Positions 16,367 through 25,763 of a DNA stretch of 64,000 nt are shown here, piece after piece. The stretch's first letter is position 1, and each line of letters begins with the position of its first letter. Location: assembly GCF_013409205.1 (NCBI RefSeq), contig NZ_JACCAE010000001.1, forward strand, positions 1,364,001 through 1,428,000. The letters run 5' to 3'. Below the pieces are notes generated by a model that saw only the letters and a program-made list of their open reading frames with translations, was not told the DNA's origin and did no database searches. Origin of the DNA: Janibacter cremeus (GTDB taxonomy: Bacteria > Actinomycetota > Actinomycetes > Actinomycetales > Dermatophilaceae). Made by a program: the position numbers and the translations under genes.

Positions 16367-17311
16367 TTACGCCTCGGCGTTGCGCAGACGGGCGATCTCG
16401 TAGAGCGTCACGCTGGTCGCGATGCCGGCGTTGAGGGACTCCACGGCGCTGCTCATCGGGACCGAGACGATCTGGTCGCACGTCTCGCGCACCAGGCGCG
16501 TCAGGCCCTTGCCCTCCGAGCCGACGACCACCACGAGCGGCGAGGTCGCCAGGCCCAGACCGGGCAGCTCGACGTCCCCGTCCATGTCGAGCCCGACGAC
16601 GAAGAAACCGGCCTTGCGGTAGTCCTCGAGCGCACGGGTGAGGTTCGCGGCCTGCGCTACCGGCAGGCGCGCGGCAGCACCGGCGGAGGTCTTCCATGCC
16701 GACGCGGTCATGCCGGCGCTGCGCCGCTGCGGGACGACGACCCCGTGGCCACCGAAGGCGGCCGTGGAACGCACGATCGCACCCAGGTTGCGCGGGTCGG
16801 TGATCGAGTCGAGCGCGACGACGAGTGGGACGCCCGGCAGTGAGGAGTCGATGAAGTCCTTCGGGTGCGCGTACTCGTACGGCGGCACCTTGATCGCGAT
16901 GCCCTGGTGCACGGCGCCGTCGGTGAGTCGGTCCAGCTCCTGGCGCGACGCCTCCAGGATCGGGGTCCCGGCGGCGACGGCCATCTGCAGCGTCTCCTTG
17001 ACCCGGTCGTCGCTCTCGATGCGGTGCGCGACGTACATCGTCGTCACCGGCAGCTGCGAGCGCAGGGCCTCCAGGACGGAGTTGCGCCCGGCGACGACCT
17101 CGGTGGAGGCGGACTTCTTGCGGGGAGGCTTCGCGGGGCGCTTCTGCTCCGTCTTGGGCTTGTACGCCTTGTGGTTCGGGCGTTCGCTCGCCTTGGGCGT
17201 CGGTCCCTTGCCCTCGAGGCTCTTGCGGCGCTGGCCGCCCGTGCCGACCTGCATGCCCTTCTTCGACCCGGACCGGCGCACGGCACCACGTCGCTGACTG
17301 TTGCCCGCCAT
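16367..17311 (-). CDS. rlmB: 23S rRNA (guanosine-2'-O-)-methyltransferase, SpoU family (RlmB-like)
   Basis: A 314-aa protein with a Lys/Arg-rich N-terminal extension typical of actinobacterial RlmB (residues 1-70). The substrate-binding domain starts at [14 protein letters not shown], and the knotted SPOUT domain carries the three motifs [34 protein letters not shown] and [20 protein letters not shown]. It methylates a guanosine in the peptidyl-transferase region of 23S rRNA. ATG 17311 overlaps the cysS stop (ATGA); this cysS-rlmB coupling is conserved in actinobacteria. A longer in-frame start at 17335 lies inside cysS and is unlikely. Confidence 0.95.
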   Translation of the reverse strand: MAGNSQRRGAVRRSGSKKGMQVGTGGQRRKSLEGKGPTPKASERPNHKAYKPKTEQKRPAKPPRKKSASTEVVAGRNSVLEALRSQLPVTTMYVAHRIESDDRVKETLQMAVAAGTPILEASRQELDRLTDGAVHQGIAIKVPPYEYAHPKDFIDSSLPGVPLVVALDSITDPRNLGAIVRSTAAFGGHGVVVPQRRSAGMTASAWKTSAGAAARLPVAQAANLTRALEDYRKAGFFVVGLDMDGDVELPGLGLATSPLVVVVGSEGKGLTRLVRETCDQIVSVPMSSAVESLNAGIATSVTLYEIARLRNAEA

Positions 17312-18741
17312 CAGTACTCCTTCTTCAGGCTCCACCGGGCGCCGCCCGGTGTGTCCTCGACGGTGATCCCGGCCCCGACGAGGCCGTCGCGGATCCGGTC
17401 CGCGGTCTCGAAGTCGCGCGCGGCGCGGGCATCCGCGCGCGCGTCGACCTGCAGGCGCACGAGGGCGTCGAGGGCCTCGTGCAGCTCCTCCTCGCGGCTG
17501 CCGTTGGCGCCGCCCCAGGTGGCCGACAACGGGTTGATCCCGAGGACGTCGGTCATCGCCAGGACCGTGGCGGCGATCTCCGCGGCCTCGCCCCGGCTCC
17601 CTTCGTCCAGCGCGGTGTTGCCCTTGCGGACGGTCTCGTGGATCACGGCCAGTGCGCCGGCGACACCGAGGTCGTCGTCCATCGACTCGGCGAACTCCTC
17701 GGGGATCTCCACCTGCGGATCGGCCTCGACGACCGGCCGGCCGGGCAGCGCCCGCCGCAGGAAGCCGGCAATGCGCTCGACTGCGGAGCCCGCCTCGTCG
17801 AGCGAACCGTGGTGGTACTCGATCATCGAGCGGTAGTGCGCGGCGGTGAGGAAGTAGCGCACGGTCAGCGGGTCGTGGTCACGCACCAGGTGCTGGACCT
17901 CGAGGGCGTTGCCGAGGGACTTGCCCATCTTCTCGCCCTTGACGGTCACCCAGCCGTTGTGCAGCCAGTGGTTGGCGAAGTCGAGCCCGGCCGCCCGGGA
18001 CTGGGCCTGCTCGTTCTCGTGGTGCGGGAAGCGCAGGTCGATGCCGCCACCGTGGATGTCGAAGGTGTCACCGAGGTACTTGCGGGACATCGCGGAGCAC
18101 TCCAGGTGCCAGCCGGGACGACCCTCGCCGTAGGGCGTCGGCCAGTTGGCGCTGGCCGGCTCGTCGGCCTTGCGTCCCTTCCACAGGGCGAAGTCGCGCG
18201 GGTCGCGCTTGCCCCGCGGGTCCGCGTCGTCGGCGGCGACCATGTCGTCGAGGCCCTGGTTGCTCAGCTCGCCGTAGTCGGGCCAGCTGCGCACGTCGAA
18301 GTAGACGTCGCCGCTGCCGTCCTGCGCGGGGTAGGCGTGCCCGCGCTCGATGAGGGTGTCGATCAGGGTGACCATCTCGGGGATGTGCCCGGTGGCGCGC
18401 GGCTCGTACGTCGCCGGGAGCACGCCGAGCAGGTCGAGCGCCTCGGTGGTGTAGCGCTCGTTGCGGTAGCTGAGGGCGAACCAGTCCTCGCCGCTCTCGG
18501 CCGCCTTGCGCAGGATCTTGTCGTCGATGTCGGTGACGTTGCGCACGAGGGAGACGTCGTAGTCGTGCCCGCGCACGAGCCAGCGCCGCAGCACGTCGAA
18601 GGCCACGGCGAAACGCAGGTGGCCGATGTGCGGGGCGCCCTGGGTCGTCAGCCCACAGATGTACATCCCCACCCGACCGGGGGTGACGGGGACGAAGTCC
18701 CGCTGGGTGCGTGTGGCGGAGTCGAACAGTTGCAGGGTCAC
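17311..18741 (-). CDS. cysS: Cysteinyl-tRNA synthetase
   Basis: A 476-aa class I synthetase. Zinc/cysteine-binding Cys29 is in MYICGLT, the HIGH motif is at 38-41 (PHIGHLR), a second zinc Cys is in WHLECSAM near residue 212 and the KMSKS loop is KMGKSLGN, with Gly in place of the usual first Ser. GTG start at 18741. The mycothiol ligase MshC is a paralogue, but the length, N-terminus and linkage to rlmB point to CysS. In most actinobacteria ispF lies directly upstream; here ispF is 33 kb away, with the catabolic block between them. Confidence 0.95.
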   Translation of the reverse strand: MTLQLFDSATRTQRDFVPVTPGRVGMYICGLTTQGAPHIGHLRFAVAFDVLRRWLVRGHDYDVSLVRNVTDIDDKILRKAAESGEDWFALSYRNERYTTEALDLLGVLPATYEPRATGHIPEMVTLIDTLIERGHAYPAQDGSGDVYFDVRSWPDYGELSNQGLDDMVAADDADPRGKRDPRDFALWKGRKADEPASANWPTPYGEGRPGWHLECSAMSRKYLGDTFDIHGGGIDLRFPHHENEQAQSRAAGLDFANHWLHNGWVTVKGEKMGKSLGNALEVQHLVRDHDPLTVRYFLTAAHYRSMIEYHHGSLDEAGSAVERIAGFLRRALPGRPVVEADPQVEIPEEFAESMDDDLGVAGALAVIHETVRKGNTALDEGSRGEAAEIAATVLAMTDVLGINPLSATWGGANGSREEELHEALDALVRLQVDARADARAARDFETADRIRDGLVGAGITVEDTPGGARWSLKKEY

Positions 18742-18781
18742 GCGCTCAAGGCTAACCGGCGGGTCGGGTTAAGTTGGAGCC

Positions 18782-19240
18782 GTGATGGAAGAGATGCCCC
18801 AGTGGTTCACGCTGAGCCTCCTGGCGGCGCTCCTGATCGTGACCGTGGTCGTGAGGTTCTTCATCGCCGAGCCGTTGGACGGGTGGCTGGTCCCGCGGGC
18901 TCGGGGGCGGCGCGGTGGGGCGGCCGCGCGCACGGCTGTCCTGCACCTCGGGCTGTGCGTCTGGTTGGCCGGCTTCACGGCCGCGGCCGCCGCGGTCCGG
19001 GACCTGGCCGGTCCGACGACGTGGGCGGCGGGCGCGCTGACGCTGGTCGCGGTGCTGCCGGCCGCGCCGGTCACCGCCCACTTCCTCCCCTCCAGCGCGG
19101 GCTCCCTCCCTCGCGCGGGTCTGACCGCCGCGGGTATGACGAAGGGAGAGGCCCATGCCACGCGCTGGGTGGGCCTCCCCTTCGCCGTCATCGAAGTGGT
19201 GCTCGGGCTCGCCGGTGGGTTCCTGGCGCTCGCCCCCTGA
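18782..19240 (+). CDS. Hypothetical integral membrane protein, probably leaderless
   Basis: A 152-aa protein with about four hydrophobic helices (residues ~9-29, ~52-75, ~79-100, ~130-150). The GTG at 18782 is followed by ATG at 18785. A TAAGTT hexamer at 18770-18775 would place the transcript start at the GTG, so the mRNA may be leaderless. Divergent from cysS by 40 bases. Near its 3' end the coding sequence contains a long imperfect hairpin of the CGAAGGG family (19138-19184), encoding MTKGEAHATRWVGLPFAV. No family recognised. Confidence 0.65.
   Translation: MMEEMPQWFTLSLLAALLIVTVVVRFFIAEPLDGWLVPRARGRRGGAAARTAVLHLGLCVWLAGFTAAAAAVRDLAGPTTWAAGALTLVAVLPAAPVTAHFLPSSAGSLPRAGLTAAGMTKGEAHATRWVGLPFAVIEVVLGLAGGFLALAP
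19138..19184 (+). repeat. CGAAGGG-family hairpin inside a coding sequence
   Basis: The arms CGAAGGGAGAGGCCCA and TGGGCCTCCCCTTCG pair over 15 bp with one bulged A. The outer ends match the intergenic hairpins at 6572-6611 and 15636-15675, but this copy lies within the 18782-19240 reading frame and stays in frame. Confidence 0.7.
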
Positions 19241-19246
19241 CGGGGT

Positions 19247-19882
19247 CTACGCCCCCTCGGGGCGCTCCCATCCCGGCTCGCGGGCGGCCTCCGCGGCGAT
19301 GGTGGTGTCGTCGCCGTGGCCGGTGTGCACGACGGTCTCGTGGGGCAGCGTCAGCAGCTTCTCCCGGATCGAGGTGACGATGCGGTCGTAGTCGCTGTAC
19401 GAGCGGCCCCCCGTCGCTCCCGGCCCGCCGTTGAAGAGCGTGTCCCCGGAGAAGACGACGCCGAGCTCGGGCGCGTGCAGGCAGCACCCGCCGGGCGCGT
19501 GGCCGGGCGTGTGCAGCACGTGCAGCTCGGTCCCGGCAACGGTGATGACCTGACCGTGGGCGAGCGCGCCGTCGGGCGCACGGTCCGGGTAGGTCATCCG
19601 CCACAGCGGGGCGTCGTCCGGGTGCACCCAGATCGGCGCCTGCTTGGCGTCGGCGACGTCGGCGGCGGCATTGACGTGGTCGTTGTGCGCGTGCGTGCAC
19701 ACGACCGCGAGCAGGGTGCGCTCCCCGATCGCCTCGAGGATCGGGGCGGACTGGTGACCGGCGTCCAGGACGATGCACTCGTGGTCGTCACCGACGATCC
19801 AGACGTTGTTGTCCACCTCCCAGGAACCACCGTCGAGCTCGAAGGTGCCCGAGGTGATGACCTTGTCGATGCGGGCGGCCAT
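19247..19882 (-). CDS. Metallo-beta-lactamase-fold hydrolase, partner of MscR
   Basis: A 211-aa enzyme with the dinuclear metal signature THAHNDH (residues ~63-69), a second-sphere HTPGHAPGG near 124-132, SGDTLF near 145 and HTGHGDDTTI near 188. This is the glyoxalase II-like branch. The start ATG abuts the mscR stop (shared bases at 19882), so the two are coupled. The same pairing of mscR with an MBL hydrolase is known in mycobacteria (Rv2259-Rv2260). A role in releasing formate from S-formylmycothiol is plausible but inferred. Confidence 0.88.
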   Translation of the reverse strand: MAARIDKVITSGTFELDGGSWEVDNNVWIVGDDHECIVLDAGHQSAPILEAIGERTLLAVVCTHAHNDHVNAAADVADAKQAPIWVHPDDAPLWRMTYPDRAPDGALAHGQVITVAGTELHVLHTPGHAPGGCCLHAPELGVVFSGDTLFNGGPGATGGRSYSDYDRIVTSIREKLLTLPHETVVHTGHGDDTTIAAEAAREPGWERPEGA

Positions 19883-20967
19883 CAGAGGATCACCACCGAG
19901 CGCAGCACCTCACCGGAGTGGATCTTCTCGAACGCCGCCTCGACATCGCCCAGACCGATCCGCTCGGTGATGAAGGCGTCGAGGTCAAAACGCCCCTGCC
20001 GGTAGAGGTCGACGAGCATCGGGAAGTCGCGGCTGGGCAGGCAGTCTCCGTACCAGCTGGACTTCAGGGCGCCCCCACGGCCGAACATCTCGATCATCGG
20101 CAGGGTGACCTCCTTCTCGGGGGTGGGCACCCCGACGAGGACGAGGGTGCCGGCGAGGTCGCGGGCGTAGAAGGCCTGCTCGTAGGTCTGCGGCAGGCCG
20201 ACCGCCTCGACGACGACGTCCGCACCGAAGCCGCCGGTCAGCTCACGGATGCGCTCCACGGTGTCCTCGCTGCTCGCGTCGACGGTGTGCGTCGCGCCGA
20301 AGGTCTTCGCGGCCTCGAGCTTCTTCGGGTCGAGGTCGACGGCGATGATCGTCGTGGCCCCGGCGATGTGCGCACCGGCGATGGCCGCGTTGCCGACGCC
20401 GCCGCAGCCGATGACGGCGATCGAGTCGCCGCGGGTGACGCCGCCGGTGTTGACCGCTGCCCCGTAGCCGGCCATGACACCGCAGCCGAGCAGGCCCACG
20501 GCCGCCGCGTCGGCATCGCCGTCGACCTTCGTGCACTGGCCGGCCGCGACGAGGGTCTTCTCGGCGAAGGCACCGATGCCCAGCGCCGGCGTCAACTCGG
20601 TGCCGTCGGTCAGGGTCATGGCCTGCGTCGCGTTGTGGGTGTCGAAGCAGTACTGCGGCCGGCCCTTGGCGCAGGCGCGGCACTGGCCGCACACGGCGCG
20701 CCAGTTGAGGATGACGAAGTCACCGGGGGCGACGTCGGTGACGCCCTCGCCCACGGCCTCGACGGTGCCGGCGGCCTCGTGGCCGAGGAGGAAGGGGAAC
20801 TCGTCGTTGATCCCGCCCTCGCGGTAGTGCAGGTCGGTGTGGCAGACCCCGCAGGTCTGCACTGTGACGACGGCCTCGCCCGGCCCCGGGTCGGGGACGA
20901 CGATGTCGACGAGCTCGACCTCGGCCCCCTTCGAGCGGGCGATGACTGCCTTGACGGTCTGCGACAC
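19882..20967 (-). CDS. mscR: S-(hydroxymethyl)mycothiol dehydrogenase / S-nitrosomycothiol reductase
   Basis: A 361-aa zinc-dependent class III-type alcohol dehydrogenase that oxidises the formaldehyde adduct of mycothiol and reduces S-nitrosomycothiol. Catalytic zinc Cys39 and GHE near residue 65 are visible; the structural zinc loop [15 protein letters not shown] starts near residue 93. The NAD-binding GCGGVGNAA is near 198-206. GTG 20967 is chosen because GAAGGGAG precedes it; upstream in-frame starts lack a ribosome site. Confirms a mycothiol-producing host, consistent with mshA at 59454-60725. Confidence 0.92.
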   Translation of the reverse strand: MSQTVKAVIARSKGAEVELVDIVVPDPGPGEAVVTVQTCGVCHTDLHYREGGINDEFPFLLGHEAAGTVEAVGEGVTDVAPGDFVILNWRAVCGQCRACAKGRPQYCFDTHNATQAMTLTDGTELTPALGIGAFAEKTLVAAGQCTKVDGDADAAAVGLLGCGVMAGYGAAVNTGGVTRGDSIAVIGCGGVGNAAIAGAHIAGATTIIAVDLDPKKLEAAKTFGATHTVDASSEDTVERIRELTGGFGADVVVEAVGLPQTYEQAFYARDLAGTLVLVGVPTPEKEVTLPMIEMFGRGGALKSSWYGDCLPSRDFPMLVDLYRQGRFDLDAFITERIGLGDVEAAFEKIHSGEVLRSVVIL

Positions 20968-21131
20968 GACGCGACTCCCTTCGCTGATGGGGATGACCCC
21001 TGTGGTGAGGCCTCCATCCTGACCCACGAGCGAAGGGGGGAACACCCTGGCAGCACGAGTCGGCGCTCGGGCGGCCGTCGGGGCGCGCGACGTCGGTCTT
21101 TCCACGCAGGCAAGTCACCTATTCTGGGGCC

Positions 21132-21470
21132 ATGCCACGCCCGCTCTTCGACCCGGTGGTGCACCAGCCGCACCGGCTGCAGATCTGCGCGATCCTCGCA
21201 CCGACCCGCGGGCTGCCCTTCGCCCGGATCCGCGACGAGGTCGACCTGTCGGACTCGGCGTTGAGCAAGCACCTGAGCAGCCTCGAGGGTGAGGGGTACG
21301 TGGTCCTCTCCCGACAGACGGTCGACGCTCGACGTTCGACCCGGGTGGAACTCACCGAGCAGGGCCGAGAAGCCCTCTGCGGACACGTCTCCGAGCTGCA
21401 GCGGCTGGCACGTCTCGCATCACCACGGGTGCGCCTGCCTTCGCAGCGGGAACCGAGGACGCCGGGATAG
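21132..21470 (+). CDS. Winged-helix transcriptional regulator (MarR/ArsR-like)
   Basis: A 112-aa DNA-binding protein: [49 protein letters not shown] is the full winged-helix with recognition helix [13 protein letters not shown], followed by the wing [16 protein letters not shown]. Small single-domain regulators of this kind usually repress a neighbouring gene. It is divergent from mscR with 164 bases between them and 10 bases upstream of the glutamine amidotransferase, so either may be the target. No ligand domain or cysteine sensor is obvious. Confidence 0.82.
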
Positions 21471-21480
21471 CCTCAAATGC

Positions 21481-22185
21481 ATGGCCGTCCTCGTCGTCCA
21501 ACACCAGAAGACCTGCCCGCCCGGTCGTGTGGGCGTTTGGCTCACCGAGGCGGGCGTCGAGCTCGACGTCCGCCACCCGTATGCCGGGGACGTCCTGCCG
21601 CACGACCTCGCCGGCCACGACGGACTGCTCGTCCTCGGCGGACAGATGGGGTTCGCGGACGACGAGGTCGCCCCGTGGCTGCCCACCACGCGTGGGCTGA
21701 TCCGCACGGCGGCGAAGGGATCGCTCCCCACCCTGGGCATCTGCCTGGGACACCAGCTGGCCGCCTCGGCGCTGGGCGGGACGGTCGGGCGCAACCCCCG
21801 GGGCCGCACCCTGGGCATGTTCTCGGTGCTCGGCTCCGAGGGTCTGTCCACCGACCCCGTCCTCGACGCTGCCGATGCCGCTCCCGTGGTGCAGTGGAAC
21901 GACGACATCGTCACCGAACTACCCTCCCGCGCAACGGCTCTCGCGACCAATGAGCACGGGGACCTACTGCTCGCCCGACTCGCACCCACCGTGTGGGGCG
22001 TGCAGGGCCACCCCGAGGCCGACCACACGATCGTCTCCGACTGGGCGAGCAAGGACGCGGACACCCACGAGCTGGCCGACGTCGACGTCCCCGCGGTCCT
22101 GGCCGAGATCGAGGGTGCCGGACCCGCCGTCGAGGCTGCGTGGCGCCCGGTGGCGGCCGCCTTCGCTGCGCTGTTGCAACGGTGA
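21481..22185 (+). CDS. Class I glutamine amidotransferase (GuaA N-domain-like)
   Basis: A 234-aa stand-alone amidotransferase from ATG 21481 (longer start inside the upstream regulator rejected). The nucleophile elbow is LGICLGHQLAA (Cys near residue 90) and the His-Glu pair is in VQGHPEAD near 178-181. The beginning LVVQHQKTCPPGRVGVWL and LVLGGQMGF match the GMP-synthase-like type 1 GATase family, whose members can be gamma-glutamyl hydrolases or deaminating partners. No synthetase domain is attached. It sits 10 bases after the winged-helix regulator and 102 bases before the carboxyltransferase gene; no defined pathway. Confidence 0.82.
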   Translation: MAVLVVQHQKTCPPGRVGVWLTEAGVELDVRHPYAGDVLPHDLAGHDGLLVLGGQMGFADDEVAPWLPTTRGLIRTAAKGSLPTLGICLGHQLAASALGGTVGRNPRGRTLGMFSVLGSEGLSTDPVLDAADAAPVVQWNDDIVTELPSRATALATNEHGDLLLARLAPTVWGVQGHPEADHTIVSDWASKDADTHELADVDVPAVLAEIEGAGPAVEAAWRPVAAAFAALLQR

Positions 22186-22287
22186 CCGCCTGTCGGCACG
22201 ACCACTGTCTGTTCATGACTCCCACGAGCGGCATGTTCGGCATTTTCTGACATCGTCTTGGGCAGCGGCCCTGACTAGCGTGCGAGC

Positions 22288-23721
22288 ATGTCCTCATCTC
22301 GACGGCTGACCGTCCACGACCTCTTCAACGCGGTGCTCGACCGCGGGACCTTCGAGTCGTGGGACGAGCCCATTGACATCAGTGGCCACCCCGAGGACTA
22401 TCAGGCGTCACTGCGCCGTGCAGCTGAGCGCGCTGGTACCGACGAGTCGGTCCTGACCGGCAGCGCCCGGGTCCGCGGCAGGCGGTTGGCCGTCATCGCC
22501 AACGAGTTCTCCTTCCTGGGGGGCTCCATCGGCGCGGCTGCCGCTGATCGGATCACCCGGGCCGTCGAGCGCGCCACGGCGGAGGGGCTGCCACTGGTGG
22601 CCTCCACCTCCTCCAGTGGCACCCGGATGCAGGAGGGCACGCCGGCCTTCGTGCACATGATCCGCATCTCGCGCGCCCTCGTGGCCCACAAGGCGGCCGG
22701 CCTGCCGTACCTGGTCCACCTGCGCCACCCCACCACTGGCGGCGTCCTGGCCTCCTGGGGCTCACTCGGCCACATCACGGTCGCCGAGCCGGAGGCGCTG
22801 GTCGCCTTCCTCGGACCGAAGGTGTACGAGCTCCTCGAAGGCACACCCTTCCCCCCGGGGGTCCAGGTGAGCGAGAACCTCGTCAAGCACGGAGTCATCG
22901 ACGCCGTCGTCCCGACGCAGGATCTTGCCGAGGTCCTGGACCGCACACTCGCACTCCTGCTCGACCCGGCCACCACCTCATCCCGTCAGGAGCGGCAGGT
23001 CCCCCCGCAGCAGCGCCGAACGCCCTGGGAGTCGATCGAGATCACCCGCCACGGACAGCGAGCCGGGGTGCGCGACCTCCTGCGACACGGCAGCGACGCC
23101 ACCGTGCGACTGCAGGGCACGGACGAGGGCGAGAACGACACCGCGATGATGATGGCGGTCGCCCGCATCGACGGCATGCCCTGCGTCCTCGTCGGACAGG
23201 ACCGGACGCGCCAGTCCCCGACGACACCGATGGGCCCGGCCGCCCTGCGCGAGGCGCGCCGCGGCATGCACTTGGCGAACCAGCTGCGGCTTCCCCTCGT
23301 GTCCGTCATCGACACGCCCGGCGCCGAGCTGTCCCCGCAGGCCGAGCAGGGTGCGGTTGCCGGGGAGATCGCGCGGTGCATCGCAGAGATGAGTTCGCTG
23401 ACCGTCCCCAGCGTGTCCGTCCTGATCGGGCAGGGCTGCGGCGGAGGAGCGCTGGCTTTGCTGCCCGCAGACCGCACGATCGCTGCCGAGAACGCGTGGC
23501 TGTCGCCCTTGCCCCCGGAAGGTGCCAGCGCGATCATGTACGGCGACGTGGAGCACGCACCGCTGATGGTCGAGCAGCAGCAGGTCTCGGCCTTCGACCT
23601 CCTGGCCGACGGCACCGTCAGCCACCTCGTCGCGGAGCCCGACGGCGACACCCCCGAGGCCTTCGCCGACGCCATGGCCGCGTCGATCGGCGCCCGGCTG
23701 CGCGAGCTCCTCGCAGGCTGA
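22288..23721 (+). CDS. Acyl-CoA carboxyltransferase-domain protein (fused AccD-AccA-like)
   Basis: A 477-aa protein with two crotonase-like carboxyltransferase halves: N-terminal beta-like half (residues ~50-235, FSFLGGSIGAAAADRI and LVASTSSSGTRMQEGT) and C-terminal alpha-like half (GQDRTRQSPTTPMGPAALREARRGM, SVIDTPGAELSPQAEQ, GQGCGGGALALL). The zinc ribbon of canonical AccD is absent. Such fused subunits carboxylate or transcarboxylate short acyl-CoAs; no biotin carboxylase or carrier gene is adjacent. Next to a malonate-generating cluster it might interconvert malonyl-CoA and acetyl-CoA, which is inference. Converges on the coxE-like gene with a 12-base gap. Confidence 0.85.
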   Translation: MSSSRRLTVHDLFNAVLDRGTFESWDEPIDISGHPEDYQASLRRAAERAGTDESVLTGSARVRGRRLAVIANEFSFLGGSIGAAAADRITRAVERATAEGLPLVASTSSSGTRMQEGTPAFVHMIRISRALVAHKAAGLPYLVHLRHPTTGGVLASWGSLGHITVAEPEALVAFLGPKVYELLEGTPFPPGVQVSENLVKHGVIDAVVPTQDLAEVLDRTLALLLDPATTSSRQERQVPPQQRRTPWESIEITRHGQRAGVRDLLRHGSDATVRLQGTDEGENDTAMMMAVARIDGMPCVLVGQDRTRQSPTTPMGPAALREARRGMHLANQLRLPLVSVIDTPGAELSPQAEQGAVAGEIARCIAEMSSLTVPSVSVLIGQGCGGGALALLPADRTIAAENAWLSPLPPEGASAIMYGDVEHAPLMVEQQQVSAFDLLADGTVSHLVAEPDGDTPEAFADAMAASIGARLRELLAG

Positions 23722-23733
23722 CCGGCGAAGAAC

Positions 23734-24849
23734 TCAGACTGAGCGCACGACCTGCAGCAGCTCGTCGAAGGCTGCCACCGAGTGCCCCTCCACCATCCCG
23801 TCCAGGTGGGGCCGGGCAGCCACGATCCCGCTCTGCACCGGCGCGTAGCCGGGCTTGCCCTGGTGCGGGTTGGCCCAGACCACCGCGTGCGCCAGACGTC
23901 GCAGCCGGGCGACCTGCTCCCCGAGCAGCTCCGCCCCGCCGCGCTCCCACCCGTCACTGGCGATCACCACGACCGCGCCGCGCACGATCCCCCGCTGCCC
24001 CCAGCGGTCCACGAAGGCCTGCAGCGCCTCGCCCAGCCGCGTCCCTCCCGACCAGTCCGGCACCATCGAGCCGACCTCGGAGAGAACCACGTCCGGGTCG
24101 TGGTGGCGCATGGCCGGCGTGACCCGGGTCAGGCGCGTACCCAAGGTGAAGGCCTCGGTCGTCCTCGGCGCTGCCGACACCGCCCGGTGGGCCAACCGCA
24201 GCAGGCTGTCGGCGTACGGCTTCATCGATCCGGAGACATCGATCAGCAGCACCACCCGACGGGGGCGGTCACGACGCCGACGATGTCGCAGCGGCCCCGG
24301 CTCACCACCCCGCCGCAGCTGCTCACGGACCGTTCGGGGAATGTCGATGTCACCGCGGGAGGAGACGTACCGGCGCCGTGACCGACGCACCGGGCCCCGG
24401 GCGTCCAGCCCCTCGAGCAGAGCATTCAGGCGCTGCCGCTCGCCAGGGCTCAGTTCAGCAACGTCCCGGTGCCGCAGCTGCTCCACCGACGAGGCCATCG
24501 CGGCGACCACGTCCTCCTCCGACTCCTGCTGACCACCCTGCGGATCGGCGTCGAGGGGCGCGACACTCACCTGCTCCGCAGTGGTGGTGGGCAGTTGCCT
24601 CGCGTCCACCAGCTCGGCGGCGAACCACCTGGCGAAGACACGGTCGTAGATGGGGATGTCCTCCGGCTCGTCGCACAACGTCGCCCGGCCGGCCCAGTAG
24701 ACGTCCTCACGCCGTGTGACATCGAGGTGCTCGACCGCCTCGATGAAGTCCTTCGCCCGGTGGGCCTGGACTCCTGCGGCGCGCAACGCCCCCGTGAAGC
24801 CGACGAGCCCGGCTATCGGGTCAGCGACCGGCTCGGGCTCCGGTGCCAC
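23734..24849 (-). CDS. CoxE-like VWA-domain protein (molybdenum hydroxylase maturation)
   Basis: A 371-aa soluble protein. The C-terminal half is a von Willebrand A domain with MIDAS motif VVLLIDVSGSM (near residue 200-210), TRLTRVTPAM and IASDGWERG. The N-terminal half is helical with a VYWAGRATLC segment typical of the CoxE family. CoxE acts with the MoxR-type ATPase CoxD in inserting sulfur/copper into the molybdenum site of CO dehydrogenase. Here it lies six bases after a CoxD-like gene and downstream of a molybdenum hydroxylase operon, so a role in maturing the enzyme at 36170-39968 is likely. Confidence 0.87.
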   Translation of the reverse strand: MAPEPEPVADPIAGLVGFTGALRAAGVQAHRAKDFIEAVEHLDVTRREDVYWAGRATLCDEPEDIPIYDRVFARWFAAELVDARQLPTTTAEQVSVAPLDADPQGGQQESEEDVVAAMASSVEQLRHRDVAELSPGERQRLNALLEGLDARGPVRRSRRRYVSSRGDIDIPRTVREQLRRGGEPGPLRHRRRRDRPRRVVLLIDVSGSMKPYADSLLRLAHRAVSAAPRTTEAFTLGTRLTRVTPAMRHHDPDVVLSEVGSMVPDWSGGTRLGEALQAFVDRWGQRGIVRGAVVVIASDGWERGGAELLGEQVARLRRLAHAVVWANPHQGKPGYAPVQSGIVAARPHLDGMVEGHSVAAFDELLQVVRSV

Positions 24850-24855
24850 GCGGGC

Positions 24856-25734
24856 TCACCCGCCGACGAGCTCGGGCAGCAGGGAACGCACCCGATCGGT
24901 GTCCTCGCGGTACTTGCACAGCGCGCCGATGGTGGCCGAGGCCGACGCCAGGTCGACATCGGTGCGTCCGAGCTCGTGCAGGGCCCGGACCCAGTCCAGG
25001 GTCTCGGCGACGCCGGGCGGCTTCATCAGGACCCCTTCGTGGCGCAGTCGTTGCGCGATGCGCACCACCCGGTCGGTCAGCGCCGCACTCGCCTGAGGCA
25101 ACCGCGCCCGCACGATCGCGGTCTCCCGCTCGATGTCGGGGTGCTCGAGCCAGTGGTAGAGGCACCGCCGCCGCAACGCGTCGTGCAGGTCCCGGGTCCG
25201 GTTGGAGGTGAGGATGACGATGGGTGGCTCGACGGCCCGCACCGTGCCCAGCTCCGGGATGGAGACCTGGTAGGTCGAGAGCACTTCGAGCAGGAAGGCC
25301 TCGAACTCGTCGTCGGCACGGTCGATCTCGTCCACCAGCAGCACGGCCGGGCTCTCCCGCAGGGCGCGCAGGACCGGGCGGGACATGAGGAACCGGTCGT
25401 CGAAGAGTGACTCCTCGACGGCCTTGGGGTCCACGGCACCACCGGTGGCCTCCAGGGTGCGCAGATGGAGGATCTGGCGGGTGAAGTCCCAGTCGTAGAG
25501 CGCTTGGCTGGCGTCGATGCCCTCGTAGCACTGGAGGCGGATCAGGGGCAGCTCGAAGGACTCGGCCAGGGCCTCGGCGAGCGCGGTCTTGCCGGTGCCG
25601 GGCTCGCCCTCGAGCAGCAGCGGACGCTGCATCGCCATGGCGAGGTGGGCGACGGTGGCCAGTCCGTCGTCGGCGAGGTACCCGACCTCCCCGAGCCGGG
25701 ACCGCAACCCTTCAACGCTGTCGAGACTGCTCAT
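24856..25734 (-). CDS. CoxD/MoxR-type AAA+ ATPase
   Basis: A 292-aa MoxR-family ATPase with Walker A GEPGTGKT (residues 43-50), Walker B LLVDEIDRAD (near 150), sensor 1 ILTSNRTRDLHDAL (near 195) and the arginine-rich ALRRRCLYHW. In Oligotropha, CoxD is the ATP-dependent chaperone required for the sulfurated Mo centre. Gene order MoxR then VWA matches coxD-coxE. Twenty-nine bases separate it from the CoA-transferase stop upstream, so it may be part of the same transcript. Confidence 0.9.
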   Translation of the reverse strand: MSSLDSVEGLRSRLGEVGYLADDGLATVAHLAMAMQRPLLLEGEPGTGKTALAEALAESFELPLIRLQCYEGIDASQALYDWDFTRQILHLRTLEATGGAVDPKAVEESLFDDRFLMSRPVLRALRESPAVLLVDEIDRADDEFEAFLLEVLSTYQVSIPELGTVRAVEPPIVILTSNRTRDLHDALRRRCLYHWLEHPDIERETAIVRARLPQASAALTDRVVRIAQRLRHEGVLMKPPGVAETLDWVRALHELGRTDVDLASASATIGALCKYREDTDRVRSLLPELVGG

Positions 25735-25763
25735 GACGTCACCACGCTACGACATCCCACCTG

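Noticed and set aside
17311-18741. mshC (cysteine:glucosaminyl-inositol ligase) instead of cysS
   Set aside because: Length of 476 aa, N-terminal sequence and coupling to rlmB are those of CysS; MshC is shorter and lacks this linkage.
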